DNA of 64,000 bases from an uncultured Clostridia bacterium. GTDB lineage: Bacteria; Bacillota_A; Clostridia; Christensenellales; Borkfalkiaceae. Shown here in pieces: positions 34,019 through 40,956 of this stretch. The stretch lies in the NCBI GenBank assembly GCA_934292955.1, contig CAKQXZ010000002.1:3232-67231 (forward strand). The letters are read 5' to 3'. The notes under the pieces are model-generated. The model did no database searches. It was not told the origin of the DNA and was given only the letters and a program-made list of their open reading frames with translations. The number at the start of each line of letters is the position of its first letter. Position 1 is the stretch's first letter. The position numbers and the translations under genes were made by a program.

Positions 34019-35014
34019 TTACTTTTTGAAAACGAGATCGAAAATCCTGTCTGCAAGCGGAAGTTTGTTTACGGGGTGAATATTATCCGTTTCCGAAAGG
34101 TCGGCGGATTTTACAACCGTAACGTTTTTAATGTGTTTTTCGGCGGCAAGTTGCTGTTTCTGCACGGTTCTCCACATTTTGGTCGGTTTTTCGCCTAAAT
34201 TATGTATCTGTACTATCGTAAAATGCACGTCGTCACCCATATCCGAACGCCATGTTTCAACAAGCGCCTTAAGCAGTTTGCCGTAAGTCGCATTCGTCAC
34301 GCTTTCCGCGTCGGTTTCGCCCTGATACCAGATAACGTCGCCGAAATTGTAACGGCTTATCTTTCTGAACTGATATTCATACAAAGTGCCGGGCAGGTTC
34401 CAGTTAAGGTAAAGCGGATATAATTCGGTATACAATTTTTGTTCGTCAACCCGCAGTTCGTCGCTTAAAGTCACCTTTCGCGGAAGCCATGTATGAATAA
34501 TCGACGCACCCTGATACGCGCATACTATCCCTACGGCGCAATTTCTTTCGCGGCTTATTCGTGTAGCCAGATGATACCCGAGCGCAGACCATTTAAGCAG
34601 ATTCTCTTTTGTGCATTCAACCCAGCCGTCTTCTTCCCGCAAGGCATCGTTTTTTTCTAATCTATTTGTCGTATATGCCCGTATAAGTCGATTATCGGCT
34701 ATTTCGACATGACTTTTTTCATATTCCGATTCGCCTATCGTAAACTGCAGATTAGACTGACCTGCAAGTAACAGCACTTCGCCTACGAATATATTTTTAA
34801 TAACTCCTACGTTTTTACCGAACGAATATTTAAGTTCGTAAGGTCCGCCGTATCCGTGCTTGTCGAGTTCGATTTCGAAATATCCGTCAGACTTGACGAA
34901 ATACTCTTTTCCGTCGAATTCGATACTGCCCTTGCCTTTGCCTTCGCCGAAAACTCTTATGGGTTTGTTTGCCTGAAAAACCGCGTTATCACAAAAAATT
35001 GCCGCCAATTTCAT
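34019..35014 (-). CDS. Sialate O-acetylesterase-like SGNH esterase (SASA family)
   Basis: A 331-residue enzyme with an N-terminal Ig-like sandwich (about 1-75, starting MKLAAIFCDNAVFQANKPI) and an SGNH core. Block I is LLAGQSNLQF (Ser near 87), the middle block WYQGETDAESV (about 235) and the C-terminal Asp/His in DNIHPVNKLPLADRI (about 312). The family removes O-acetyl groups from sialic acid or from plant polysaccharide. No signal peptide is present, so it works inside the cell. The ATG at 35012-35014 has AAGGAG in front; an ATG 12 codons earlier is open without a ribosome site. Confidence 0.87.
   Translation of the reverse strand: MKLAAIFCDNAVFQANKPIRVFGEGKGKGSIEFDGKEYFVKSDGYFEIELDKHGYGGPYELKYSFGKNVGVIKNIFVGEVLLLAGQSNLQFTIGESEYEKSHVEIADNRLIRAYTTNRLEKNDALREEDGWVECTKENLLKWSALGYHLATRISRERNCAVGIVCAYQGASIIHTWLPRKVTLSDELRVDEQKLYTELYPLYLNWNLPGTLYEYQFRKISRYNFGDVIWYQGETDAESVTNATYGKLLKALVETWRSDMGDDVHFTIVQIHNLGEKPTKMWRTVQKQQLAAEKHIKNVTVVKSADLSETDNIHPVNKLPLADRIFDLVFKK
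34681..34702 (+). repeat. Dispersed hairpin motif, copy inside a coding region
   Basis: The core TATAAGTCGATTAT followed by CGGC occurs within the SASA esterase gene, where the complementary strand encodes IADNRLIRAY. This is one of two good copies that overlap protein-coding sequence, so it may be chance or tolerated insertion. Confidence 0.6.
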
Positions 35015-35059
35015 AATTGTCTGCTCCTTACGGAATGTTTTATACCGCAATTATATCAC

Positions 35060-35105
35060 TAAAAAAGCGTAATGCCAACAAAAAAATTTGAAATTACGCT
35101 TAACT
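35060..35105 (-). terminator. Terminator of the NMT1-type ABC operon
   Basis: AGCGTAAT (35066-35073) pairs with ATTACGCT (35093-35100); on the minus strand the stem is followed by TTTTTT. It lies just after the stop of the ATPase gene. Confidence 0.82.
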
Positions 35106-35117
35106 TTAATGCAATTA

Positions 35118-35816
35118 TCAATCATGTTCGGTTGTAAGAACTTCGTAAATTTCGCCGCGGACGGCGTTTACATATTCTTCGTCGGGCTTTCTCGGTTTAT
35201 CGCCGCGCGGCATGCTTTTTCTGTAAAGTATGCGGTTATGCCCTAAAACGTAAATGTCGTTGGCAATCGCAAGGCATTCTTCAATATTGTGCGTCACAAA
35301 CACCGCGGTTTTGTTAGATTCTTTCAACAAGTCGGTCAATAACTTCATTAACTGCACTTTCAGCGAATAATCGAGAGACGAAAACGGCTCGTCTAAAAGC
35401 AACGTTTCCGACGGATAAATGAACGCGCGCGCTATGCTTACGCGTTGTTTTTCTCCGCCGGATAATTGATCGGGGTAGCTATCCGCCTTGTCTTTCAGCC
35501 CTATTTTTTCAAGCAGTCGCGTAATATCCGCGCGCAACGCCTTGTTATCTTTATCGCTAAGCACGAATTCAAGATTTTCTCTTACGGTCAGGTGCTTTAT
35601 CAGCCTATCCGACTGAAAAACATATGATACGGGCATGGGTACTTCAACGCTTCCGTCATAGTCGATCAACCCTGCCATAATGTTAAGCAAAGTCGTTTTA
35701 CCTATCCCCGAAGCACCGAGTAAAGCGGTGATCTTCCCGTCGGCAAATTCAAGGTCGAAACCATCGAAAATCGACCTATTGCCGTACTTTTTAGTTATTT
35801 TGCATAACTTTGCCAC
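35118..35816 (-). CDS. ABC transporter ATPase (SsuB/TauB/ThiZ type)
   Basis: A 232-residue ATPase. Walker A GASGIGKTTLL (about 33-43), Q-loop FQSDRLIKHLTV, signature LSGGEKQRVSIARA, Walker B LLLDEPFSS and switch His in VFVTHNIEE are all intact. It belongs to the nitrate/sulfonate/taurine/HMP-type importer group. The start codon is GTG (35814-35816) with AGGGGGTG before it, and it overlaps the permease gene by 26 bases, so translation is likely coupled. It is the last gene of its operon. Confidence 0.92.
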   Translation of the reverse strand: MAKLCKITKKYGNRSIFDGFDLEFADGKITALLGASGIGKTTLLNIMAGLIDYDGSVEVPMPVSYVFQSDRLIKHLTVRENLEFVLSDKDNKALRADITRLLEKIGLKDKADSYPDQLSGGEKQRVSIARAFIYPSETLLLDEPFSSLDYSLKVQLMKLLTDLLKESNKTAVFVTHNIEECLAIANDIYVLGHNRILYRKSMPRGDKPRKPDEEYVNAVRGEIYEVLTTEHD

Positions 35817-36576
35817 GCGCTTTCACCCCCTTGATCGTTTTGATAATAAGCCTGTTAATCAGTTTGAAAAGTATTTCCAGAACGAACCCCAGCACGATTG
35901 CCGCGACGGTATAAGCAATCATTTCCGCCGTATCGAAAACCGCTTTCGACGTATTCATCAGCGAGCCTATGCTTATTCCGCTCTGCACCACCGCTTCGCC
36001 CGAAACCGCAAGTTTTACCGCGAACGACAAAACGCCGGGGCATTCGTCCGCAAGAGATATGCCCGCATCCGGCAAATAAAGTTTTGTTATTATAACCGAG
36101 CGTTTTACCCTGTAAACTTTCGCCATTTCCAAAAGTTCACCGTCCACCGACGAAATTGCCGACAATATGCGCGAATACAACATAGGAAACAGTATGAACA
36201 CGCACACAAGATATGGGCTTTTTTCAGACGAAATCCACAGTACGGAAAGAAAAATTACGCTCATCGTAGGCGCAACGCGGACTATCACTATAATGGGCGA
36301 TAAAATGCGTTTAACCACTCCGCTTACGCTCGATAAAATTGCCGCGCCGCACGCCAATACAAAAGCGATGACAAACGAAATTACTGCATGCAAAGTGGTT
36401 GTCGCTATCGCCTTATAAAATTCGGCAACGGAAAAAAGCCCGACGAGTTTTTCAAATGTCTGCGCGGGCGACGGCAACAAATATTCCACGTCAACGGCTT
36501 TTGCGGCTATAAACCAAAGCGCAACCGCCAACGCAACCGATATTAAAGGATATAAAATATTCTGCCACTTTTTCAT
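35791..36576 (-). CDS. ABC transporter permease (SsuC/ThiX type)
   Basis: A 261-residue permease with about six membrane segments. The cytoplasmic loop ELLEMAKVYRVKRSVIITKLYLP is the EAA-like element of the BPD_transp_1 permeases in this group. The family imports sulfonates, nitrate, cyanate or thiamine precursors; which one applies here cannot be told. A weak GGAAAA site precedes ATG. The C-terminus is basic and overlaps the start of the ATPase gene. Confidence 0.9.
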   Translation of the reverse strand: MKKWQNILYPLISVALAVALWFIAAKAVDVEYLLPSPAQTFEKLVGLFSVAEFYKAIATTTLHAVISFVIAFVLACGAAILSSVSGVVKRILSPIIVIVRVAPTMSVIFLSVLWISSEKSPYLVCVFILFPMLYSRILSAISSVDGELLEMAKVYRVKRSVIITKLYLPDAGISLADECPGVLSFAVKLAVSGEAVVQSGISIGSLMNTSKAVFDTAEMIAYTVAAIVLGFVLEILFKLINRLIIKTIKGVKARGKVMQNN

Positions 36577-36669
36577 TTTTCCGTTTATCCGTTTTAGTTT
36601 TTAGCCGCCGAACTCAATCACGCCCGACGGCTTTTAACGTTCTTTATTTTTTTAAGTCCGCATTTTTTA

Positions 36670-36707
36670 CAACCCGCGTTTTAATCAAAGAAACTTTACA
36701 CGGGTTT
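36670..36707 (-). other. Intercistronic hairpin between binding-protein and permease genes
   Basis: ACCCG/CGGGT-type stem (36671-36676 with 36701-36706; one G-U pair on the minus strand) and a 24-base AT-rich loop. No good T tract. It may limit read-through from the binding-protein gene to the permease gene. Confidence 0.5.
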
Positions 36708-36725
36708 GTATTTAATTACCGATTT

Positions 36726-37736
36726 TTACGCAAGGTAGAAATCATCGGCGGGAAGAACTCCGCCGAAGAATTTAGTCGATTCGGCGTCGTGTTCGGTAGC
36801 CTTGGTGAAGTAGTTTTCAAGTGCGGTCTTCGCGTCTTTTGCTGTAAGATAGCCGATATTGCACGCGTCGATAAGCGATTTATCGAAAGTAACGCCCTTT
36901 AACGTGGAGTTATTTGCTTCAAGCACTTCGGAAACAGCCGACGGATTAGTCGAAATATAAGCGTAGTTTTCGGAAAGAGCCTTTCTGAGCGCGGCTATAA
37001 ACGACGAATCTTCACCGACCTTACTTTTAACCACAACGCCCGCCTGCGGATAGTTGCTGCCCGCGTCCTTAATCCATTCGCTCTGGAAATCGAACACGAT
37101 CGAAGTGTTTTCGAGTTTAGAAAGCGCATTCGTTGCGGCGGGTTGACCGATAACGGCATAATCTACGCGCTTGGTGCTTTTACCCGTCTGCCACATTTTC
37201 ATTGCCTGAATAGCGTTAGAACCGTCGGCAACGTAAACGAATGCGGCTTTATCCGCAACGACTTCATCGCTTTTAACGTATTCGACGCCCGCTTTATTAA
37301 GGAAGTATTTCATCAGAAGGTCGGGCGTATTGCCTTCGCCTATGCTGTAAATGACCTTGCCTTTAAGGTCTTCAAGCGAGTTAAGACTATTCTGCCCGAT
37401 CATATACATAAGGCCGAAAACGTTGACCGAAGCAAGTTTAACGTCCACTTTCTTATTATATAAGTTAGCGGCGGCGTTGGTCGGCATAACGGCTATCTGC
37501 GCGTTCTGCGCGTATTCGGTTGCAATAGTCGACGGAGTAACGACTTTATACGTCATTTTGTGTCCGTCGATTTCGGGATAGTTTTTAATCAGATTGACTG
37601 CGGCAAGCACGGGCGCGCCGTCGGGCATAACGAAAACGTATTCTTCTTTCGTTACGTCGGCGGGATCGTCAAGTCCGCAAGCCACTCCGCATACGGCAAT
37701 TATCAAAGTAATAATCGCAGCAAGTAATTTTTTCAT
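36726..37736 (-). CDS. ABC substrate-binding lipoprotein, NMT1/THI5-like
   Basis: A 336-residue binding protein with a lipobox (VCGVAC). The start YVFVMPDGAPVLAAVNLIKN and the middle LKGKVIYSIGEGNTPDLLMKYFLNKAGV are typical of NMT1/SsuA-type periplasmic binders. The ligand could be a thiamine precursor, a sulfonate or another small anionic compound. AAGGAG precedes ATG. The order binding protein, permease, ATPase is the standard operon. A weak promoter (TATAAA at 37769-37774, minus, spacer 15) lies between the gene and the REP array. Confidence 0.9.
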   Translation of the reverse strand: MKKLLAAIITLIIAVCGVACGLDDPADVTKEEYVFVMPDGAPVLAAVNLIKNYPEIDGHKMTYKVVTPSTIATEYAQNAQIAVMPTNAAANLYNKKVDVKLASVNVFGLMYMIGQNSLNSLEDLKGKVIYSIGEGNTPDLLMKYFLNKAGVEYVKSDEVVADKAAFVYVADGSNAIQAMKMWQTGKSTKRVDYAVIGQPAATNALSKLENTSIVFDFQSEWIKDAGSNYPQAGVVVKSKVGEDSSFIAALRKALSENYAYISTNPSAVSEVLEANNSTLKGVTFDKSLIDACNIGYLTAKDAKTALENYFTKATEHDAESTKFFGGVLPADDFYLA

Positions 37737-37801
37737 TGTTATATGCTCCTTTTTATTTTTTATCGTTATTTATACATAGTAAGCGCGGCTATCAACACCC
37801 C

Positions 37802-38006
37802 GCCGTCTTCCTGAGACTTGCTCGCTTGTTCGGCTTATGAAGAATCCGGGCACGCAGTGCCGCACAAACCGCCCGTCATCCTGAGACTTGCTCACCTGCT
37901 CGGCTTACGAAGGATCCAGGCACGCAGTGCCGCACAAACCGCCCGTCATCCTGAGACTTGCTCACCTGCTCGGCTTACGAAGGATCCAGGTGCGAAGCAC
38001 CGCACA
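37802..38006. repeat. Triple REP-like 70-bp direct repeat
   Basis: Three adjacent copies with a period of 70 bases (about 37802, 37872, 37942). Each holds ATCCTGAG...GAAGGATCC, where ATCCT pairs with AGGAT, and then a GGCAC-GCA-GTGCC hairpin. In the third copy the hairpin is GGTGC-GAA-GCACC, a double compensatory change. The second and third copies are almost identical, suggesting recent duplication. It lies between two minus-strand genes. No spacers, so not CRISPR. Confidence 0.88.
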
Positions 38007-38034
38007 TTTTAATAATCAAGCAAAACCTTTTTTC

Positions 38035-38286
38035 TCAATCAATATCGACGTCGCTTACGGCAGATTTGATTTTTACGCCGTTAAGCCTCCCGATTTTTCC
38101 CGTCATTGCGGAAATGCGTTCGGCTGTCCCTTTAACCGCAACGCTTATAAGATAGATTTCGTCTTCACGACTGGGAATACCCATTCTTCCTATTATAAGA
38201 TCGCCGTAATCCGACAAAATACCGTTAACCGACGTTGCGATTTTTCTGTCGCCTTCTATTATTATGCCTACAACTCCAAGTTTCAT
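38035..38286 (-). CDS. TM1266-family putative iron-only hydrogenase system regulator
   Basis: An 83-residue ACT-like/NikR-C-like protein that starts MKLGVVGIIIEGDRK. The order VNGILSDYGDLIIGRMGIPSREDEIYLISV and then AERISAMTGKIGRLNGVKIKS matches the TM1266 family, which is usually encoded beside the HydE/HydF/HydG maturases of [FeFe]-hydrogenase. No hydrogenase or maturase gene is in this window, so the gene is isolated here. The start is the ATG at 38284-38286 with AAGGAG; an upstream ATG in frame is inside the tandem repeat. A promoter and a 26-base tandem repeat lie upstream. Confidence 0.87.
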   Translation of the reverse strand: MKLGVVGIIIEGDRKIATSVNGILSDYGDLIIGRMGIPSREDEIYLISVAVKGTAERISAMTGKIGRLNGVKIKSAVSDVDID

Positions 38287-38299
38287 ATATAACTCCTTA

Positions 38300-38347
38300 T
38301 TTATAAGAAACGGTAGCCCCACAAATTTATAAGAAACGGTAGTCCCA
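38300..38347. repeat. 26-bp tandem duplication upstream of the TM1266 gene
   Basis: TTTATAAGAAACGGTAGCCC (from 38300) recurs from 38326 with C to T near the end. It is located in the leader between the promoter and the ribosome site of the TM1266 gene. Confidence 0.8.
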
Positions 38348-38480
38348 TAAAAAAACGCAAAAACAAATCGCCGGCCGATGCGGAACGAAAGGCGATCCGA
38401 ACGGGCGGTTAAAAAAATTTGTCTTACTCTCGGGGCGTTTTATAAACGCGCTTCGATCAGGACATTCATTTATCGTGTTT

Positions 38481-38509
38481 ATAATAACACAAAGGGCGAA
38501 AAAACGCAA
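38481..38509 (-). promoter_or_regulatory. Promoter for the TM1266-family gene
   Basis: On the minus strand, TTGCGT (38504-38509), a 17-base spacer and TATTAT (38481-38486). It leaves a leader of about 185 bases that contains the tandem duplication. Confidence 0.6.
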
Positions 38510-38621
38510 TCGTTTAAGCATAAAATTTGCCGCCGGCCGTCAAAAAATCACATGACGAAAAAACCCACACCCGCTACCGGCATAATTTTGTGCCGATTTA
38601 TCAAAAAAAACGCAAAAAAAA

Positions 38622-38650
38622 TTGCAATATGGCAAAAAATGGTATATACT
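38622..38650 (+). promoter_or_regulatory. Extended -10 promoter for the aldolase gene
   Basis: TTGCAA (38622-38627), a 17-base spacer and TATACT (38645-38650), with TGG before the -10. It lies 38 bases upstream of the ATG. Confidence 0.78.
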
Positions 38651-38688
38651 CATAACCGAAAGAAATATTTTATCGGAGGTACTGACCA

Positions 38689-39663
38689 ATGCCGTTAGTA
38701 ACAACCAAAAAAATGTTTGAACAAGCCTACAAAAATCACTATGCGATCGGCGCGTTCAACGTAAACAATATGGAAATCGTTCAGGGTATCACCGAAGCCT
38801 GCAAAGAAGAACAGGCACCTGTCATTCTTCAGGTATCCAAAGGTGCGCGCGCTTACGCTAACCACACCTACCTTGTTAAACTTGTAGAAGCAGCTGTTAT
38901 CGAATGCCCCGAAATTCCTATCGCTCTGCACCTTGACCACGGTCCCGATTTCGAAACCTGCAAGGCTTGTATCGACGGCGGATTCTCTTCCGTTATGATC
39001 GACGGTTCCGCTCATTCTTTTGCAGACAATATCGAACTTACCAGAAAGGTAGTCGAATACGCTCACGATCACGGTGTAACCGTTGAAGGCGAACTCGGAA
39101 CCCTTGCGGGTATCGAAGACGAAGTAAGCCACGCCGTAGGTTCTTACACCAGACCCGAAGAAGTTGAAGAATTCGTTACCAAGACGGGCGTTGACTCGCT
39201 TGCTATCGCTATAGGAACTTCTCACGGCGCATACAAATTCAAACCCGAACAGTGCACCAGAAACGAAAAGGGTATCCTTGTTCCCCCCGCTCTCAGATTC
39301 GACATTCTCGAAGAAGTCAGCAAGAGACTGCCCGGCTTCCCCATCGTTCTGCACGGTTCTTCTTCCGTTCCGCAGGAATACGTTGCAATGATCAACGAAA
39401 ACGGCGGCAAGATGCCCGACGCTATCGGCGTTCCCGAAGAACAACTCCGCGAAGCTGCAAAACTTTCCGTCTGCAAGATCAATATCGACTCCGATCTCCG
39501 TCTTGCAATGACCGGCACTATCAGGAAATTCTTCAACGACTATCCTTCCAAGTTCGACCCGAGAGAATATCTCAAACCCGCAAGAGCAAACATCAAAGAA
39601 CTTGTTAAACACAAACTCGTTGACGTTCTCGGCTGCGCAGGCAAAGCGGGCGAATGCCTGTAA
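38689..39663 (+). CDS. fba: Class II fructose-1,6-bisphosphate aldolase
   Basis: A 324-residue zinc aldolase that cleaves fructose 1,6-bisphosphate to the two triose phosphates. The zinc region HLDHG is near residue 84, the second Zn ligands are Glu and His in VEGELGTL and GTSHG, and LHGSSSVP and KINIDSD are the phosphate-binding parts. GGAGGT precedes ATG. Codon choice is biased to C-ending codons more than in its neighbours, as expected for a highly expressed glycolytic gene. It has its own promoter and stands alone. It links the sugar-import operons to central metabolism. Confidence 0.96.
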   Translation: MPLVTTKKMFEQAYKNHYAIGAFNVNNMEIVQGITEACKEEQAPVILQVSKGARAYANHTYLVKLVEAAVIECPEIPIALHLDHGPDFETCKACIDGGFSSVMIDGSAHSFADNIELTRKVVEYAHDHGVTVEGELGTLAGIEDEVSHAVGSYTRPEEVEEFVTKTGVDSLAIAIGTSHGAYKFKPEQCTRNEKGILVPPALRFDILEEVSKRLPGFPIVLHGSSSVPQEYVAMINENGGKMPDAIGVPEEQLREAAKLSVCKINIDSDLRLAMTGTIRKFFNDYPSKFDPREYLKPARANIKELVKHKLVDVLGCAGKAGECL

Positions 39664-39697
39664 TATGCGTGCATAATTCGGTTACGCTTGAAATATA

Positions 39698-39720
39698 GCG
39701 ATAATCGACTTATAGCCCGA
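39698..39720 (-). repeat. Dispersed hairpin motif, copy 7
   Basis: Core TATAAGTCGATTAT on the minus strand, about 35 bases after the aldolase stop. On the minus strand it is preceded by AAAAAGTCGGGC, the same lead as in the copies at 45745 and 63800. The plus strand also reads TTGAAA-17-TATAGC across it, which could act as a promoter for the riboswitch transcript. Confidence 0.85.
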
Positions 39721-39753
39721 CTTTTTAGTCAAAATATTTTATAAAAAAATAAA

Positions 39754-39906
39754 TTCTTTGGGGCGTGGCGAAATTCCACACCGATAGTATAGCCTATGAA
39801 CGCAAATTATTGTTTGCGCCGAGCAGTTGAAATTCCTGCGCCGACGGTTCGCCCGATTTACCGCTTTACAGCGATATCGGGTACAGTCCGGATGAGAAAA
39901 GAATGA
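39754..39906 (+). promoter_or_regulatory. FMN riboswitch (RFN element)
   Basis: All conserved blocks of the RFN element are visible in order: GGGGCGTGGCGAAATTCC, ACACCGATAGTA, GAGCAGTTGAAATTCCTGC, GCCGACGGT and ACAGTCCGGATGAGAAAAGA. It binds FMN and controls the riboflavin transporter gene that follows. A terminator hairpin lies 16 bases after it, so control is by transcription termination. Confidence 0.95.
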
Positions 39907-39922
39907 AATACCTGTGTATTTT

Positions 39923-39955
39923 ATGCGTTCCGTTTTTTTCGGAACGCATTTTTTT
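39923..39955 (+). terminator. Regulated terminator of the FMN riboswitch
   Basis: Perfect ten-base stem ATGCGTTCCG/CGGAACGCAT with a T-rich loop and seven T. It is the expression platform of the riboswitch. Confidence 0.9.
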
Positions 39956-40000
39956 GCATTAAGGCAATCGGTATTTCGTTCGCCCGTTTGGGTGAATATA

Positions 40001-40606
40001 ATGCAAAACAATATCAATAAAGAACTAACTAAAAACGAAAACATAGAAAGTAAAAACAAAAAAAGCGCAGTCAAAAAATCGGCGTCGTACTTAGCAAAGC
40101 TTGCCATTTTATCAGCATTCGGCTCGGTTCTGCTTTTCCTTGAATTCACAATTTTCCCCGCAGTACCGTGGCTGAAACTCAATTTTTCAGACGTACCCAC
40201 CCTGCTTGCGTCGTTTATGTTCGGACCTGTTTCGGGCATAATCGTAAACGCGGTAAAAATAGGCATAACGCTTATTATGCGTGGCACGAGTTCGGGATTT
40301 GTGGGCGATTTATCAAATCTTATAAGCGGCTCGCTTTACGCGTTATGCGCAGGGCTGATTTATAAAATACGCAAGAATAAATCGGGGGCGATAATATCTT
40401 TGGGAGTCGGCAGCGCGGTATTCTGCATAAGCATGATTTTATGCAACGCGTTCATTCTTCTGCCCGCATACGGCATAACCGATCGAGCAGCCATTGTTCC
40501 CATTCTTTGGTGGACTCTTTTATTCAACGTAATAAAAACCGCCGCAACCTGCGTTATTACATTTTTCCTGTATAAACGTCTGCACAACTTGTTTTCTAAA
40601 TTTTAA
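40001..40606 (+). CDS. ribU: Riboflavin ECF transporter S component
   Basis: A 201-residue membrane protein with about six segments. After a polar N-terminus of about 30 residues, LAILSAFGSVLLFLEFTIFP, LKLNFSDVPTLLASFMFGP and VKIGITLIMRGTSSGFVGDL are the RibU signature. It captures riboflavin and works with the shared ECF energy module (EcfT, EcfA1, EcfA2), not in this window. Control by the FMN riboswitch supports the substrate. The start is the ATG at 40001 with GGGTGA before it; the open frame extends 29 codons upstream into the leader, which overlaps the terminator. Confidence 0.95.
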   Translation: MQNNINKELTKNENIESKNKKSAVKKSASYLAKLAILSAFGSVLLFLEFTIFPAVPWLKLNFSDVPTLLASFMFGPVSGIIVNAVKIGITLIMRGTSSGFVGDLSNLISGSLYALCAGLIYKIRKNKSGAIISLGVGSAVFCISMILCNAFILLPAYGITDRAAIVPILWWTLLFNVIKTAATCVITFFLYKRLHNLFSKF

Positions 40607-40641
40607 CAGGTTATATAGCGCATTTTTGGCAATAAAAAACA

Positions 40642-40693
40642 AAAAAGCCCGCCTATAAGTCGATTATCGGCACTTTCGTCGGGCTTTTTATTT
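40642..40693 (+). terminator. Terminator of ribU with the dispersed motif as its loop
   Basis: AAAAAGCCCG pairs with CGGGCTTTTT, and the loop is occupied by a full copy of the dispersed motif (40651-40671). The stem has T and A runs on both sides, so it can act on both strands. Confidence 0.85.
40651..40671 (+). repeat. Dispersed hairpin motif, copy 8
   Basis: GCC TATAAGTCGATTAT CGGC, complete with both GCC/GGC arms. It lies inside the ribU terminator hairpin. Confidence 0.88.
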
Positions 40694-40702
40694 TTTTGTT
40701 TC

Positions 40703-40766
40703 CCGTCATCCTGAGACTTGCTCCCTTGCTCTGCCCACGAAGGATCCGGGCACGCAGTGCCGCACA
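40703..40766 (+). repeat. REP-like element, single copy
   Basis: Same family as the array at 37802: CGTCATCCTGAGACTTGCTC, GAAGGATCC, then GGCAC-GCA-GTGCC and CGCAC. It lies directly after the ribU terminator. Confidence 0.85.
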
Positions 40767-40885
40767 TTTCAATAATCCGCCGACCTTAGAGCACGACCGA
40801 CAACGCCGCGCTCGTATATTTCAATATTCGTTACCGCACTTTTACAAAAACGCCTTTATAATGCAGGCGTTTTTTATTTTGCCTA

Positions 40886-40914
40886 TTGACAAAACCGTTA
40901 TCCCTGTATATAAT
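40886..40914 (+). promoter_or_regulatory. Consensus sigma-A promoter for the DUF975 gene
   Basis: TTGACA (40886-40891), a 17-base spacer and TATAAT (40909-40914): a perfect match in both boxes, 42 bases before the ATG. Confidence 0.85.
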
Positions 40915-40956
40915 ATAAATCGTAAACGACTAAGTTTGCAAAAAAGGAGATGTAAC

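Noticed and set aside
37802..38006. Triple repeat as a CRISPR array
   Set aside because: The copies are contiguous with a 70-base period, without unique spacers, and single copies occur elsewhere. No cas gene is present.
40696..40956. N-terminal extension of the DUF975 protein through the REP-like element
   Set aside because: The promoter at 40886-40914 and the ribosome site at 40946-40951 show that translation starts at 40957.
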